Assembly (NCBI RefSeq): GCF_014529535.1
Contig: NW_023503307.1
Location: 5,857,788 to 5,921,787, forward strand
Length of the DNA stretch: 64,000 bases
Reading direction: 5' to 3'
Source of the DNA: Bradysia coprophila
Lineage: Eukaryota > Arthropoda > Insecta > Diptera > Sciaridae
The notes beneath the pieces were generated by a model. That model ran no database searches, was not told the DNA's origin, and was given only the letters and a program-made list of their open reading frames with translations. How positions within the stretch are numbered: the stretch's first letter is position 1; every line of letters begins with the position of its first letter. Below are positions 38,271-49,581 of the stretch, in pieces. The position numbers were made by a program, and so were the translations under genes.

Positions 38271-39573
38271 AGGGCTCGTACTGAAATTCGATTCGTCCTT
38301 ATAAGGAAATAAGGACAATTTAAATGCAAAAATGAGGACATTCCAAGGACAATTTTGAACTGAAAATAAGAGCAATTTCGCTTGAAAGAAGTATTTTATT
38401 TGCTGACCGTTAGTAGGGCTCACTAGTTGAGCAAAATACATTTTTTGGTACATTTTGGTATAAAAGCGTGAATTTTCTACCATTGATAAATATACATTTG
38501 GGGAATCAAAAAGAATTAGGAGACTTTGAAAAAGTGACCTCTAGCGCCATCTACATCCGGTTGAAGTTTTCGATGCAGAGGTAACTTTGATGAATTTCAA
38601 TGTAGCGGGAATCGAAGCTACGCAGGTGATATTGGTCTCAAACGAAAGCTAAGGGTTCAAAGTTTTTTTTAGTGCAAAAAAATTTCACGAATTTTCCGAT
38701 TTTCCCGTAGTTTTTCCGAATTTTCTTAAAAATGATATTTTAAAACTGAGGTGAAACTTAAGTAATTTTTAAAATTGATTCAAAAAAGTTTTTTTTCTTC
38801 GCTATTATCGTTGCACGTTCAGTTTCCAAACTTTTAACGATGAAAAAGTTTTTGGATGTTCCGCAGCAGTGGTAACTAGTTTCAGTTTTCATCGAAAATT
38901 TGATCCCTTTTGCATGGCGAATTTTTTTCGGCGAATTTTTTTTTCGTAAATTTAATGAGACTAGTACTGGGAATGCTAGGCATGATCTAAAAACAAAATA
39001 AAACCAGTTTTTCGATTTTTAAAAAAATGTTAAGTTTCCGAAATCTGCTAAAATCTGTAAATTTTCCTCCTTCGGTGAACTTTGACAGACTCTAAAAAAT
39101 CCATAAACGTTTCAAACAGCACAAGATTACTTATAATGCTATGCTGGGACCCTCAGCTTTTTCAAAGTCTCCTAATCGTTTTGGAATCCCCAAATGCATA
39201 TTTATCAATCGTAAAAAATTCACGTTTTTATACCAAAATGCACCAAAATGCAGCTAGTGAGCGCTACCTATTATGGTGTTTGCGTTTAGCTTGATTTTTT
39301 CTTTACAATTTTTTGTTTCAGTTATAGGGTGCCTAAATTTTTTTTTAAATCACATTTTGATTTTTCCATACAGATGTTGCGTTGGAAAATTAAAGAAAAT
39401 AAAATTATTTAGAGCTACTCATACTTTTATCTATTTTTTGATTCTGTTCTGTGAACAAAAAAAAATCATAAAAATTCAAACAGAAAATAAGGACAATTAG
39501 TACAGTAAGGACATAATAAGGACAATTCTCGAAAAGTAGGAAAAATAAGGAAATAAGGACAAGAACGACCCCT
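38271..39573. mobile_element. hAT-like element inserted at the CHRAC1 splice acceptor
   Basis: Ends AGGGCTCGTACTG and its approximate inverse ...GTTCTTGTCCTT.../ACGACCCCT resemble hAT CAGGG-type TIRs, with AAGGACAA-rich subterminal repeats. It is flanked by GGAAATGC (38263-38270) and GGAAATGT (39574-39581), an 8-bp duplication with one mismatch. There is no transposase. A second inverted-repeat element (38412-39270) lies inside. Confidence 0.65.
38412..39270. mobile_element. Nested inverted-repeat element
   Basis: About 115-bp arms: left starts TAGTAGGGCTCACTAG, right ends CTAGTGAGCGCTACCTA. Shared segments include GGTATAAAAGCGTGAATTTT / AAAATTCACGTTTTTATACC. No coding capacity recognised. 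Confidence 0.6.
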
Positions 39574-39913
39574 GGAAATGTTAATCAAGACCTTGGCCAA
39601 AGAGAGCATCGATAAAAATAAAACGTTAGAGTACAAAAATGTTGCCGATTACGTTCAATCCGACAACAAATTGGAGTTCCCGCATTCGATTTTGCCGAGG
39701 AAAATTACCGGAAAGGCGATCATGAAATTGTTAAACGATACCGACGACTCTGATAAATTTGATAATTCTGATAAATCGGACAGCAGTTCATCGAGTTCCA
39801 GCGCAAACGACGAATTGTCCAGTTCAGATAGTGGTGATAGTGCAGCGGTGGATAGTCAAAAGGAAGAACCAGAAAAGACCGAAAATAAGAAGTGAAAAGG
39901 CTTGTGCTAGATC

Positions 39914-39923
39914 AATAAATAAA
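39914..39923 (+). terminator. Poly(A) signal after the CHRAC1-like exon
   Basis: Overlapping AATAAA hexamers 19 nt after the TGA, immediately before the left arm of the next repeat element. Confidence 0.45.
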
Positions 39924-39930
39924 GGCACAT

Positions 39931-41170
39931 GCTATTCGCAGTAAACTGGCAATAGTCAATATTGATACTATTCGCAGTTGACCGCCAATAGTCAATATTG
40001 ATACTGTTTTTAGAATTTGTGATTCAAGTTTTGTAAAGGGGCGCAAGAGTCTGTACGATCGCAGTTTGTAATAGGCAGCAAAAATCTGTAATGTCACAGA
40101 TTGTCAACAGTGTGTAATGTTACAGTTTGTAAAAGGGATCAACACTCTGTAATAATACAGTTCGTAAAAGGGAGTGACAGTATGTACTGTCACAGTTTGT
40201 AAAAGGGATCAACAGTGTGCAATGTTACAGTTTGTAAATAGGAGTAACACTCTGTTATGTCAAAGTTTGTAAAAGGTATCTGCACTTTGTAATGTTACAG
40301 TTTGTAAAAGGTAGCGACAGTCTGTAATGTTACAGTTTATAAAAGGGAGTATCACTCTGTAATGTTACAGTTTGTAAATAGGAGTAACACTATGTTATGT
40401 CAAAGTTTGTAAAAGGTATCTGCACTGTAATTTTACAGTTTGTAAAAGGGATATACACTCTGTAATGCTATCGTTTGTTATAGGGAACAACACTTTGTAA
40501 TGTCACAGCTTGCGAAAGAGGTCAACACTCTGTAATGTTTCAGTTTGTAAAATGGATCAACAGTGTGTAATTTCACAGTTTGTAAAAGGGATATACACTC
40601 TGTAATGCTATCGTTTGTTATAGGGAACAACGCTCTGTTATGTCATAGTTTGTAAAAGGGATCAACACTCTGTGTTACAGTTTATAAAGTGGAGCGACAG
40701 TCTCTAATGTTACAGTTTGCAAAAGAGAGCGACAATCTGTAATGTTACCGTTTGTTATAGGAAGCAGCACTTTGTAATGTCACAGTTTGTCAAAGGGTTC
40801 AACAATCCGTAATGATTTAGTTGGTAAAAAGGATGATCAATCCCTAGTTTTACAGTTCGTACATGTGACCAACAGTCTCCAAAGATTATACAATGGATAA
40901 TGAGTTTCTTTCGTTGCATTTTGCAATATATTTTTTGACTGAACGAATTTTCTTTGTTTTAATATAAGTAACAAACCAAAAATCTTCCCAACTTGCTCTA
41001 CTTTTATTTTAGAAGATATTTTTAGTTATTTACAATTTTTCAAATAAGTAACTGCGAATAGCATTAATATTGACTATTGGCAGTTGACTGCGAATAGCAT
41101 CAATATTGGCTATTGGCAGTTGACTGCGAATAGCATCAATATTGACTATTCGCAGTTAACTGCAAATAGC
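39931..41170. mobile_element. Foldback-like element with a minisatellite core
   Basis: The left arm contains two direct copies of a GCAATAGTCAATATTGATACTATTCGCAGT-type ~37-bp unit (39931-40010; the full motif is visible there). The right arm (about 41040-41170) contains three or four copies in inverse orientation. Between them, 40030-40880 is a diverged minisatellite of ~31-34 bp units with the theme CAGTTTGTAAAAGGGA..CTCTGTAATGTTA. Confidence 0.6.
40030..40880. repeat. Minisatellite, ~25 units of about 31-34 bp
   Basis: Every unit has a variant of ACAGTTTGTAAAAGGGA then an ACACTCTGTAATGTT part. Units differ by substitutions and small indels, and a few higher-order repeats are visible (the GATATACACTCTGTAATGCT block recurs near 40450 and 40590). 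Confidence 0.8.
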
Positions 41171-41212
41171 AATAATACTACATAATACTACATACTAGTA
41201 ATACTAGTAATT

Positions 41213-41425
41213 TGGTACACGGTGCTAAAATAACTCATTTTTCAACTTCGTAAAAAATTAACTCGCACACGATTTTTCGATACCAAAATTTTGTAAAAGG
41301 AGTCATTAAGTCGATGACATGGCTAAAAAGCATTTGCAGCAATAAACTTGCGTGTGCGAGTTCACCTTTTATGTAGTTTAAAAGTGCGTTCTTTTGGCAC
41401 CGTGTGCCAGATTCACCGATACCCC
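41213..41425. mobile_element. Dispersed MITE family A, copy 2
   Basis: Inverse-orientation relative of 21294-21480. Right end GGCACCGTGTGCCAGATTCA before 41425; left end begins GGTACACGGTGCTAAAAT. Confidence 0.7.
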
Positions 41426-41938
41426 CTCCAGTACAAGTTTTTATACTTTTAGGAAGTAGGGAGTCTTTGCCTTCCAACGGAACCCTCAACCGTCAGGTTC
41501 TCGGATGCGCGCAGGCGTCACTCGTCAGAGAAACATTTTTGTCAATACAGTCACTGAAGCCAGTACAACCAACGGTTCGACGTATTTGATATCTTGTGTG
41601 ATCGGCCTAGTCTAGCACTACAATCCCCTAAAATTTGAACGAAGTCGACCCCTTATTACCCGAGATAATCAGGGGGGATAAAAATTTCCACCTGAAACCC
41701 ACCGACATTTCCAAGAATTATTCTCTAAGAAGTGTACAGTTTCCGCGCGCGAAAATTATAACATTTTTACGTTGTTAAGTCACTTAGACTTCACAATTTT
41801 CTAAATCAAATCGTTCGTCTGCGACAGGCTCTTGTCAGTTGAGGACAGCTTCAGGGCTCAGTCTTCTCCAATGGTGGAAACTCCATCGATCATCCAGAAA
41901 GAAAAAAAAAGCAGAAGAAAATTTCTACCGTAAAATTG

Positions 41939-41944
41939 TTTATT
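41939..41944 (-). terminator. Poly(A) signal of the AMBRA1-like gene
   Basis: AATAAA on the minus strand begins only 3 nt after the stop codon at 41948, which would give a very short 3' UTR. Confidence 0.45.
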
Positions 41945-41947
41945 CCA

Positions 41948-44048
41948 TCAAAAGTGTCTGATAAAACGCAAATAAAAGGAATTGTAACCGATAATAATGC
42001 CGTCACCCGGTCGACTCATCCACTTCAAATAGCTGATCGAATCGCTGCTGTCCGTATCATACAACTCGAATTTTGTCATTTCCTTTTGCTTTTGACTGAT
42101 TTGTAAAAAATATCCATAGACACGATCCGATCGAACGCCGACCAGTATGTATTCCATTGACGGTGACATCGACACCGACATAATGGCGGCCAATTTGTTG
42201 ATTTTGTGCGTGTACACCGCTTCGCCCAGACTGGCTTTATCCAGGCTGAAGGCAGCTGTAAAGAAAATGGATTTTTGATTTCAATATTCGTTTGAAAGGC
42301 GAGAAGGACGGACGGATATGGATTGTAAACGAACCAATTAAATAACATCCGCTAGCCAGTTCACGGAATGAAACGATAATTTTGCCATCCCGTGATATGT
42401 CCACCGTTGAATCGTTGTGCAGCGAACAGTAGGTGATTGCATTTCGCCAACCTGAAATTCAAATTCGCAGAGATTTGAGATTGAAATTTGTAACAGAGAA
42501 AGCGGTTTATTTCTGCAGGTCTTACTTTGCTTCAAGTCCGGATAATTTGTCAGGTCAAAGTCCCACACTTGAAGCTTACACTGATACCGCGAGAAGGCCG
42601 AAAAAAGTCTGAAAATTTCGACAAAAAAATATTTTCGATTTAGTTAACTCGATCACTTCGGATGAAGCAGCGTCAAACGGTTGATATTTACCTTCCCTGA
42701 TCGAAATACTGAAGATCGTGCTGGTATAGTATCACAATGTCATTAATTTTCCTAAAAACGTCTTCTAGAATGTCTAGGTCAATATCACTTCTGCAAAGGA
42801 AAATGGGAAAATTTTACATTTTCTCTCTATAAGAGAGTACGCGGGCCCAACACATACCTGTTTTTAAGCAACACAGTTTCGCTGTAATATCTACTGCTAA
42901 TGCTACGTAATGCTGATAGTTCAGCGTCAATATCGGTTGTATTGAGAGATCGTATTAACCCATCATAATTGTCGATACTTTGTTCGATTGCGATGAGTTT
43001 CCGTTTGAAAATCAATAGCGATGCCCGAAAGTCCTGCAGCTGTATAGAAAAAAGCAAAAAATTGCTTTGCCATATTTCAATGAGTGACACTCCTAGTCTC
43101 CACTTACGTAATTGATGCGAGATTCGCCTTTCTGTTTCAGCTGAATGACTTTACGCAATTCCACGAGATTCGCAAACCGGACAATTTTCGTAAAAATTTC
43201 GTTCCAGCACTGGCCAATGTTTACGGAATCCACGAACTCGATATTGTCCAAAATCAAATTGAAAACATTGAACAGTTCAATCAGGAAGTACGTTGCTGAT
43301 TGTGCAGTATTGTCGTTAATCAGATGATCCATATTGTAGTCCACTTTGTCTCCGTTCTCATGCAATATTCCCGTTATTAGCATTTTATTCACCGGATTAA
43401 ATTTGGCGTACCTGCGAGACAAAGTAAGGCAAGGCCATGAAAGCTAACTGAAACGATCCTAAGCCTCGAATTCGACAAACAATGCCGACCAAATTCTTAC
43501 TTGATTTTGAGCTTCTTATCCGCATTCAATGACTGCTTTACATCCTGTTCCCAGAACCATAAGAAAATCTTGTGATGTATAGCATAGCAAACCATATCGT
43601 AGGTGGGATGAAACGAGATCGACGTAATCGTTCCGATCGGCAAAAATGTGTTATTGTTGTGACTCCTGTGCAATTTCTGGACGAGGAAGTAAATGGAAAT
43701 CAAAAAAAATCTTTTCAAATTAAAACACCCAATGAAACTCACAAAATTCTTATAAATCGACACGTTTCCATCCAAACTGCCCGTAGCTATTAAGCTCGAA
43801 TCATAGGGATGTATTGCAACCGTCCAAATTGTGCGCTTGTTTCGTTTGATTTCCCTGACTTTTTCCATGTTGGCTGTATCAATGACACTGACACAACGAT
43901 TCGTATGAGATGTTATAGCCAAGCTGTAAAGATTTCATTAGAGAACAAACAGCTCGAATTTAGACCAATTCAGCCTTGTCACTTACCCATTCACAGAACT
44001 ATCAATCACGTAGCTTGATCGCTCATTTGCTGTTATGTTTCGAACATT
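41948..44048 (-). CDS. AMBRA1-like WD-repeat protein (5' exon not found)
   Basis: AMBRA1 family: WD40 receptor of CUL4-DDB1 ubiquitin ligases and regulator of Beclin-1 autophagy. Exons: 44048-43987, 43923-43743, 43676-43501, 43411-43108, 43039-42858, 42790-42692, 42608-42526, 42451-42335, 42255-41948. The body is in frame throughout and codes 503 residues. N-terminal WD repeats show IWTVAIHPYDSSLIATGSLDG and TSISFHP; the C-terminal half-propeller shows LHNDSTVDISRDGKIIVSF, LGEAVYT and SVSMSPSMEYILVGVRS, as in AMBRA1. The two WD parts form one split propeller in the family. The ~600-residue disordered middle of vertebrate AMBRA1 is reduced here to ~150 residues. The first exon starts in phase 0 after an acceptor, so an initiating exon lies upstream; I could not place it. 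Confidence 0.88.
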
Positions 44049-44961
44049 CTGCGGAATAAGAAAGCGGAAAAATAAGAAAACTTTACTCAAACGCCCAAGT
44101 GGAACAAAAATTGAAACACCAAATGGATTTGAAAATTACGCAAATCCCCTTTTTAGTATACGATCATTCCTTGATAGGTCAAACCGGGAAACTTGATAAA
44201 ATAGTTAAATTTAAATTATCATTTTGGCGCTCAATTGCTGACACTCATCCGAACAAATTAAATTTTTGAACAAACAAAACAACGGTCATTCCGGAGGTAA
44301 ATTGAGCGTCTGTCGTGTGTCAATTGTCGATAGTTGATGGTCAAAAACAATACTAACTTTCCCGCAAAACTGTCTCCCACAATTCGATTCGTATCATTAA
44401 TGCTATGGAATTAAGTATTCTGGATCTGTTGATTGTAATTTAACATCCACTTAGCTTTGTGTCGCGTCCGAATTGTTTTATGATCAAATCGGAAAAATTA
44501 ATTGCTAGACACACACCTTGATATGTTGATTTCGTACAATTTGTCTATCAGCGAGAAAGGATGCCTTATTCTTCAGGTCGTCAAAATCTCTTTTGGTGAA
44601 AATTCCCATTTGGCGCTTAACGAACAAATCACAAATCGACGTTTTCTTATGCATTTTTGTATCGAACGAATTCTAATTGTAATTTCAGTCTATTTAATGT
44701 ATTCCGTCAACGGTCAATTTAATAAAAATTTATTGATAAAATTCAATTCAAAATGAAATTAAAAAACATTATTTTTGAGCGCGACGATAAACTACCGCGT
44801 ACAGTTTTTTTTTGGTCATATTTTTATGACAGAATGACAGTTGTTTTGACATTTTATGTTATTGCCGCGTAACTGCGGTACAAGAATCATTGGAGTAGAA
44901 GCATAAAAACATTCAAAATATTTCCGCGTTGGGAACGAGTTTTAAATTCGTCAGAAAATGA
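44049..44961. other. AMBRA1-like upstream region, no gene seen
   Basis: Must contain the missing first exon or 5' UTR of the AMBRA1-like gene if it is close by. No convincing start codon joins in frame. Confidence 0.35.
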
Positions 44962-46200
44962 CCGATTGTTGTTGTTGTTGTTGTTCCAATAAGTTATGGC
45001 GTGGTTCAGTTGAACCATGTTCAGCCAGTTCTTTCCTGTTAATTTCTCACATTAGAAATCAAGCCCCGCTTCTTGATAAAACTTTACAATCGCGCGATAT
45101 CGAACCAAATCAACTGACTCCAATAGTTCTGTCAACGTAGTACATCGTTCTAACACCGGAAATTCTCTTCTCACCATCCGATATTTTGTGCATTTCAATA
45201 TGATATGTTCCAGGTCTTCTTTCAGGTTGCATTCTTCACACAACTCTGACTCGCGTAGTTTGAATAGTTTCTTTTTGCTACCACATAGGCCGTGTCCCGT
45301 TCTCAATCTCGTCAGGATTTTTATATCTTTGCCGCTCAAATTGCTATTCTTGAACCAGGGTTTTAGGCTGACTTTTTTCTGGATCTCGTAGTGCACTTTA
45401 CCTTTCTTGCCATTCAAACATCATGTTCCTTTTCACTTCGTATCTCGCGTCTCCGAAGGTGTTTTTAAAATGTGACGTTTCTTCCAATTGACTCCCCCGG
45501 TTGGCGTAATCATCGGCTAATTCATTTCCCCAAATTCCTACGTGGCTCGGGATCCATTGAATGTTGTAATCCGTTGATTTGCTGTCTTCAATTACTTTCC
45601 TAATGAGGTGTACGAGGTAGTTGTCCTCCAATCCGTTTGCTATCCACTTGCAGCCGTTTAGAGAATCCGTGAAGATAACTACTTTTTCTAAATTTTTTCC
45701 ATCCGAATGTAACAATGCTTTTAGCATCGCTGCTAATTCTGCGCTAGAGATCTAAAATTTCTCAGATAGTCGTTCACATTCTCCAAATCCCCGGCCGTCT
45801 GACAGTCCGATTCCGACCCTGCCATTCTTACTTTTTGACGCGCCTGTGTACCATTTGTGGGGTCTCCCATACGCCTCAGCTATCTTTGTTTCTGCTAAAT
45901 GTTTCCATTGTTTGTCTTTCAGATCCTTTTTTAGCAGATTCCATCAGGTTCCAGCGTTTTCGAGATCGTTAAATTTTCCGGAAAGTTCCGAATGTCTACG
46001 TGACAGATCATTCCCACTAAATTCGAATTCCTGACACAGGTGGCTTCTAGATAGGTGAGTCCGTGGTCATCAAAATTGTTCTGGATTCTTTCTAGTCTTT
46101 TCGTCATCGGCAGCTTCTTTTCCAAAACTTTAAGCATTTCCTTTTCAGCTAGAAATTTTCTTCTGATTTCTAACGGTATAAATGACCGATTTGTAAGACG
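44962..46200 (-). mobile_element. 5'-truncated LINE (RNase H-bearing clade), decayed
   Basis: Minus-strand fragments form the C-terminal end of a non-LTR retrotransposon polyprotein. An RNase H-like part (YTGASKS, SSAELAAMLKALL, VVIFTDS, IQWIPSHVGIWGNELAD) has an in-frame TAG before ISSAEL. It is followed by the terminal region with a CEECN...EHIILKC cysteine/histidine motif ending at 45052. The 3' end is a (CAA)n tail at about 44968-44983, as in I/jockey-like LINEs. Reverse transcriptase is absent, so it is not autonomous. Confidence 0.75.
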
Positions 46201-46581
46201 TTTTTATACATTATACAGTCAGCCGCGAAATGAAATTTCGACCTAACAAAATTTACTTTCTGTCGGTTTTTTCGTCAAAATTAGTCAGGAAACACTCAAT
46301 ATTTTTATAATTTAAATCCATTTAATCCAATGTATTTTTTGGATTAAATGTATTAAATTTGAAGAAATGCGTGACCCCTCGCTTCATATAAAAAAAACTC
46401 ACCTTTCAATGGTTTTTATTGATAGATGATTTTGTTTGCGACTACTTTCGCGTTATTAGATATAGGTGTAGACCTTACCAAGCAGGGAAAACAAGTTTAT
46501 GAAATTTGGCTCCTCGGCCGTACAGTGAAGGTGGTGCTTTTTTGCCAATATCTAAAGTAAACTTTGACAGAATTTCATGAT
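46201..46581. other. Intergenic, nothing recognised
   Basis: AT-rich, with no coding or repeat signal identified. Confidence 0.35.
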
Positions 46582-48326
46582 TTTTAGCCCCGTACGAAGT
46601 ACGAAGGGGCTTATAGGATTACGATGCCGTGTGTAATTGATGGAATTCGAAGCAGACGGTAAGGGCAAAGTGTTTGCCTATGTTCATAGATGACGAATCC
46701 GCAATAAAAATTTGGTCCGTCTGTCCGTCTGTTCGTCACGTCGATATCTTGAGTAAATCAAATCCGATTTCAAAAATTTTTTTTTCCCTGAAAGATAGTC
46801 AAAATAGTGAGGCTAAGTTCGAAGATGGGCATATTCGGGTCGGCCCTTCGTGAGTTAGGGTCACCTAAGTGATTTAAGGTCTTTTGGTGATATTTATGGC
46901 AAAATAAACGATGTAAATGTAAATGACACGGCAAATGATAGGTATTGTCAATACCAATCCAGGAAAAAAAAAGTTTTTTAAAATCGGGTGAGTGGACCGT
47001 GAGTTAGGGCCTTAGAAGTGAAAAGCTACTAGGGCCCTATGTGTATTTTACATATAACTCGAGCAAATTTCATCCGTTTTTCGTAATTTTTGTTTCATTT
47101 GGAAGGTAATCAAAGGCCGAATAGAATGTTGTTGAAAAAAATTAAATTTGGGTCCTCGGACTAAGGCCGCTACTAGGGCCCTATGTGTATTTTACATACA
47201 ACTCGAGTAAATTTCATTCGTTTTTCGTAATTTTTGTGTCATTTGGAAGGTAATCGAACGCCGAATAGAAAGTTGTTGAAAAAAAAATTAAATTTGGGTC
47301 CTTGGACTAAGGCCACTACTAGGGCCCTATGTGTATTTTACATAGAACTCGAGTAAATTTCATTCGTTTTTCGTAATTTTTGTGTCATTTGGAAGGTAAT
47401 CGAACGCCGAATAGAAAGTTGTTGAAAAAAAATTAAATTTGGGTCCTTGGACTAAGGCCACTATTAGGGCCCTATGTGTATTTTACATTGAACTCGAGTA
47501 AATTTCATTCGTTTTTCGTAATTTTTGTGTCATTTGGAAGGTAATCAAAGGCCGAATAGAATGTTGTTGAAAAAAAATTAAATTTGGGTCCTCGGACTAA
47601 GGCCGCTACTAGGGCCCTATGTGTATTTTACATACAACTCGAGTAAATTTCATCCGTTTTTCGTAATTTTTGTTTCATTTGAAAGATAATCGAACACCGA
47701 ATAGAATGTTGTTGAAAAAAAAAATTAAATTTGGGTCCTTGGACTAAGGCCGTTACTAGGGCCCTATGTGTATTTTACATATAACTCGAGCAAATTTCAT
47801 CCGTTTTTCGTAATTTTTGTTTCATTTGGAAGGTAATCAAAGGCCGAATAGAATGTTGTTGAAAAAAAATTAAATTTGGGTCCTCGGACTAAGGCCGCTA
47901 CTAGGGCCCTATGTGTATTTTACATATAACTCGAGCAAATTTCATACGTTTTTCGTATTTTTTGTTTCATTTGGAAGGTAATCAAAGGCCGAATAGAATG
48001 TAGTTGAAAAAAAAATAAATTTGGATCCTCGGACTGAGGCCGATACTAGGCCTATGTGTATTTATACTCAATAAATTAAAATTTTAGGGCTATTTGAAAG
48101 TTTTGTTTTATTTGAAAGGAACGTCGTACGGGGCTTCGTAATTGCGCTATGCGCAATTTCTAAGATGTACACATTACATAATAATTTTACTTTAACTACT
48201 TTAACCGGCGCATAGGCTTACGGTCAAAGTAGGGTGACAGACGCACTAGGGTCACGTACGCAATAGATATACGGGTTTGTACGGGGCTCAGTCGCAGCAA
48301 ACGCTCCGACTGTTCTGATGGCTCGT
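46582..48326 (-). mobile_element. HINE/Helentron-like composite element, copy C
   Basis: Reverse-orientation copy: left boundary TTTTAGCCCCGTACGAAGTA, right boundary CTGTTCTGATGGCTCGT. It contains about seven 146-bp units (47030-48060), the highest number here, and an uninterrupted insertion site like copy B. Confidence 0.65.
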
Positions 48327-48564
48327 TTTTTAAACAGTGTTAACGGTGTAAAGCGTTAGTACTATTTTTGATCTCCTAACAAAATGGCTCCTGGCACTTG
48401 TCACGAAGAAGTCGAGGCTTACCGAGACTGATAGTGACAAGTATGTACTCTATTTTATCACATAAGCGAAAACGAGACAACAACATAGACCGGAAGTGTA
48501 ATTTTTGAATTAGACTTCTAGTTAAGTAATTTTGACATCCGAACATATGTGATAATAGTAGATT

Positions 48565-48673
48565 ATTCACCTCTGTCCACATGTTCATTTAGACACTTGG
48601 GGAGTTATTGCATGAGCCGAAGGCGAATGGTATAACCCCAAGAGTCTAAATAAACATTTGGACAGAGGTGAAT
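48565..48673. repeat. Inverted repeat (MITE-like)
   Basis: ATTCACCTCTGTCCACATGT at 48565 is mirrored at 48636-48673; ~38-bp arms with two mismatches. A second hairpin follows at 48680-48747 (TTTATCTACCGACGGCGAAA with its inverse). Confidence 0.65.
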
Positions 48674-49096
48674 ACGCTATTTTATCTACCGACGGCGAAA
48701 TAATAGCACTTTTTCACTGCTATTATTTCACCTAGGTAGATAAATGATTTTTATCGCATAAGGTTCTGATTCCTGATATAAAGCTGTGTATATGAGACAC
48801 GTACTAAGGCTCGCGCAAGCGCTCGTATACGTCTCTTATATACAGCGTCATAGCAGTAATGTACTATTGTTCTCGTGCCTGTTCTTGGAATGCGTTGATT
48901 TTTTCTAAAATGGGTCTGTTGTTTTTGCTGCTAAAACAAAATATAAATCGGTAAAGTTTTTATTTGTCTTGATTTGAGCTGTTCCTAAACCTTTATTACT
49001 AATAATCGTTAAGAGAGATTACATTTTTATTTCGTTTAAATATACTTGCTTTTGTGACCGTCTTCATGAGCCCTTGTTTCATTCATTGAATAATAA

Positions 49097-49581
49097 TCAA
49101 CACAAGTGATTGTAAGAAGACAATTTGTCATTGAAGCTTGAGAAACTTGCAGCCGATGAACGGATAACAAAACAAATCCCACCGAACGGCCATCCAATGT
49201 CCCGACAATCTGCATCCTCACACACTCGAATGCAATTGTCACCGTCATCGAAACGAATCGACGAAATTTGATCGTTCAATTCGTTCGGAACATTTGTGCA
49301 ACGATCTGTCCATCCTAGTGGTGCTTGGAATGCAAAATCTGAGGACGAAAAAATGAAGTGTGTCACTCATATCAGCAACTCTGTTCAATTGATTACTGCC
49401 ATAGCACTGCAACTAGTAGCAGGGCTGTGTTACTGCACAATTTTTGCAGTAAGATCTTACTTTGAAAATCTTTGTCTCTGTAGAACAGCATTGCAGAAGT
49501 CGACTCAACATTGTTTGCAATAACAACGATGAAGCAAATGAATCCAATGCGAATCCATGTTAAGTTTCCTTTGCTGGCCAT
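49097..49581 (-). CDS. Secreted beta/gamma-crystallin-like protein
   Basis: Two exons (49581-49461 and 49338-49097) code 120 residues; the single intron is bounded by GTAAGA and TCAG and keeps frame. Residues ~8-30 form a signal peptide (WIRIGFICFIVVIANNVEST). The mature part begins AMLFYRDKDFQNFAFQ and continues with a Cys-bearing CTNVPNELNDQISSIRF, DNCIRVCED and DCRDIGWPF. FYxDxxF, the NDxISSI strand and the paired cysteines match small extracellular beta/gamma-crystallin-fold proteins of insects. The function is unknown, and this is a fold-level call. Confidence 0.6.

Larger units (their letters stand above)
37858..39895 (+). pseudogene. CHRAC1-like histone-fold gene, disrupted by a transposon
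   Basis: Three exon-like pieces match the small histone-fold subunit CHRAC1 (CHRAC-16, partner of a second histone-fold protein in ISWI chromatin remodelling). Piece a, ending 37887, reads PSARVRIIMK; piece b (37948-37996) reads VPLIKLETLHLVSKAT before a GTAAGT donor; piece c (39575-39895) reads EMLIKTLAKES, then LEYKNVADYVQ, ILPRKITGKAIMKLL and an Asp/Ser/Glu tail ending at TGA. Joining b to c gives KATEML, as in the family. A 1.3-kb hAT-like element sits at the b-c splice acceptor, and a to b does not join in frame (about 10 nt short). It could be a pseudogene or a broken allele. Confidence 0.6.

Noticed and set aside
39578..39895. Independent 105-aa gene starting at its own ATG
   Set aside because: The frame matches the second half of a CHRAC1 histone fold, and upstream exon pieces with proper donors exist, so it is a terminal exon separated by a transposon.
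40030..40880. Regular short repeats resembling a CRISPR array
   Set aside because: Repeats are contiguous and diverged without unique spacers, in a eukaryotic genome; it is a minisatellite.
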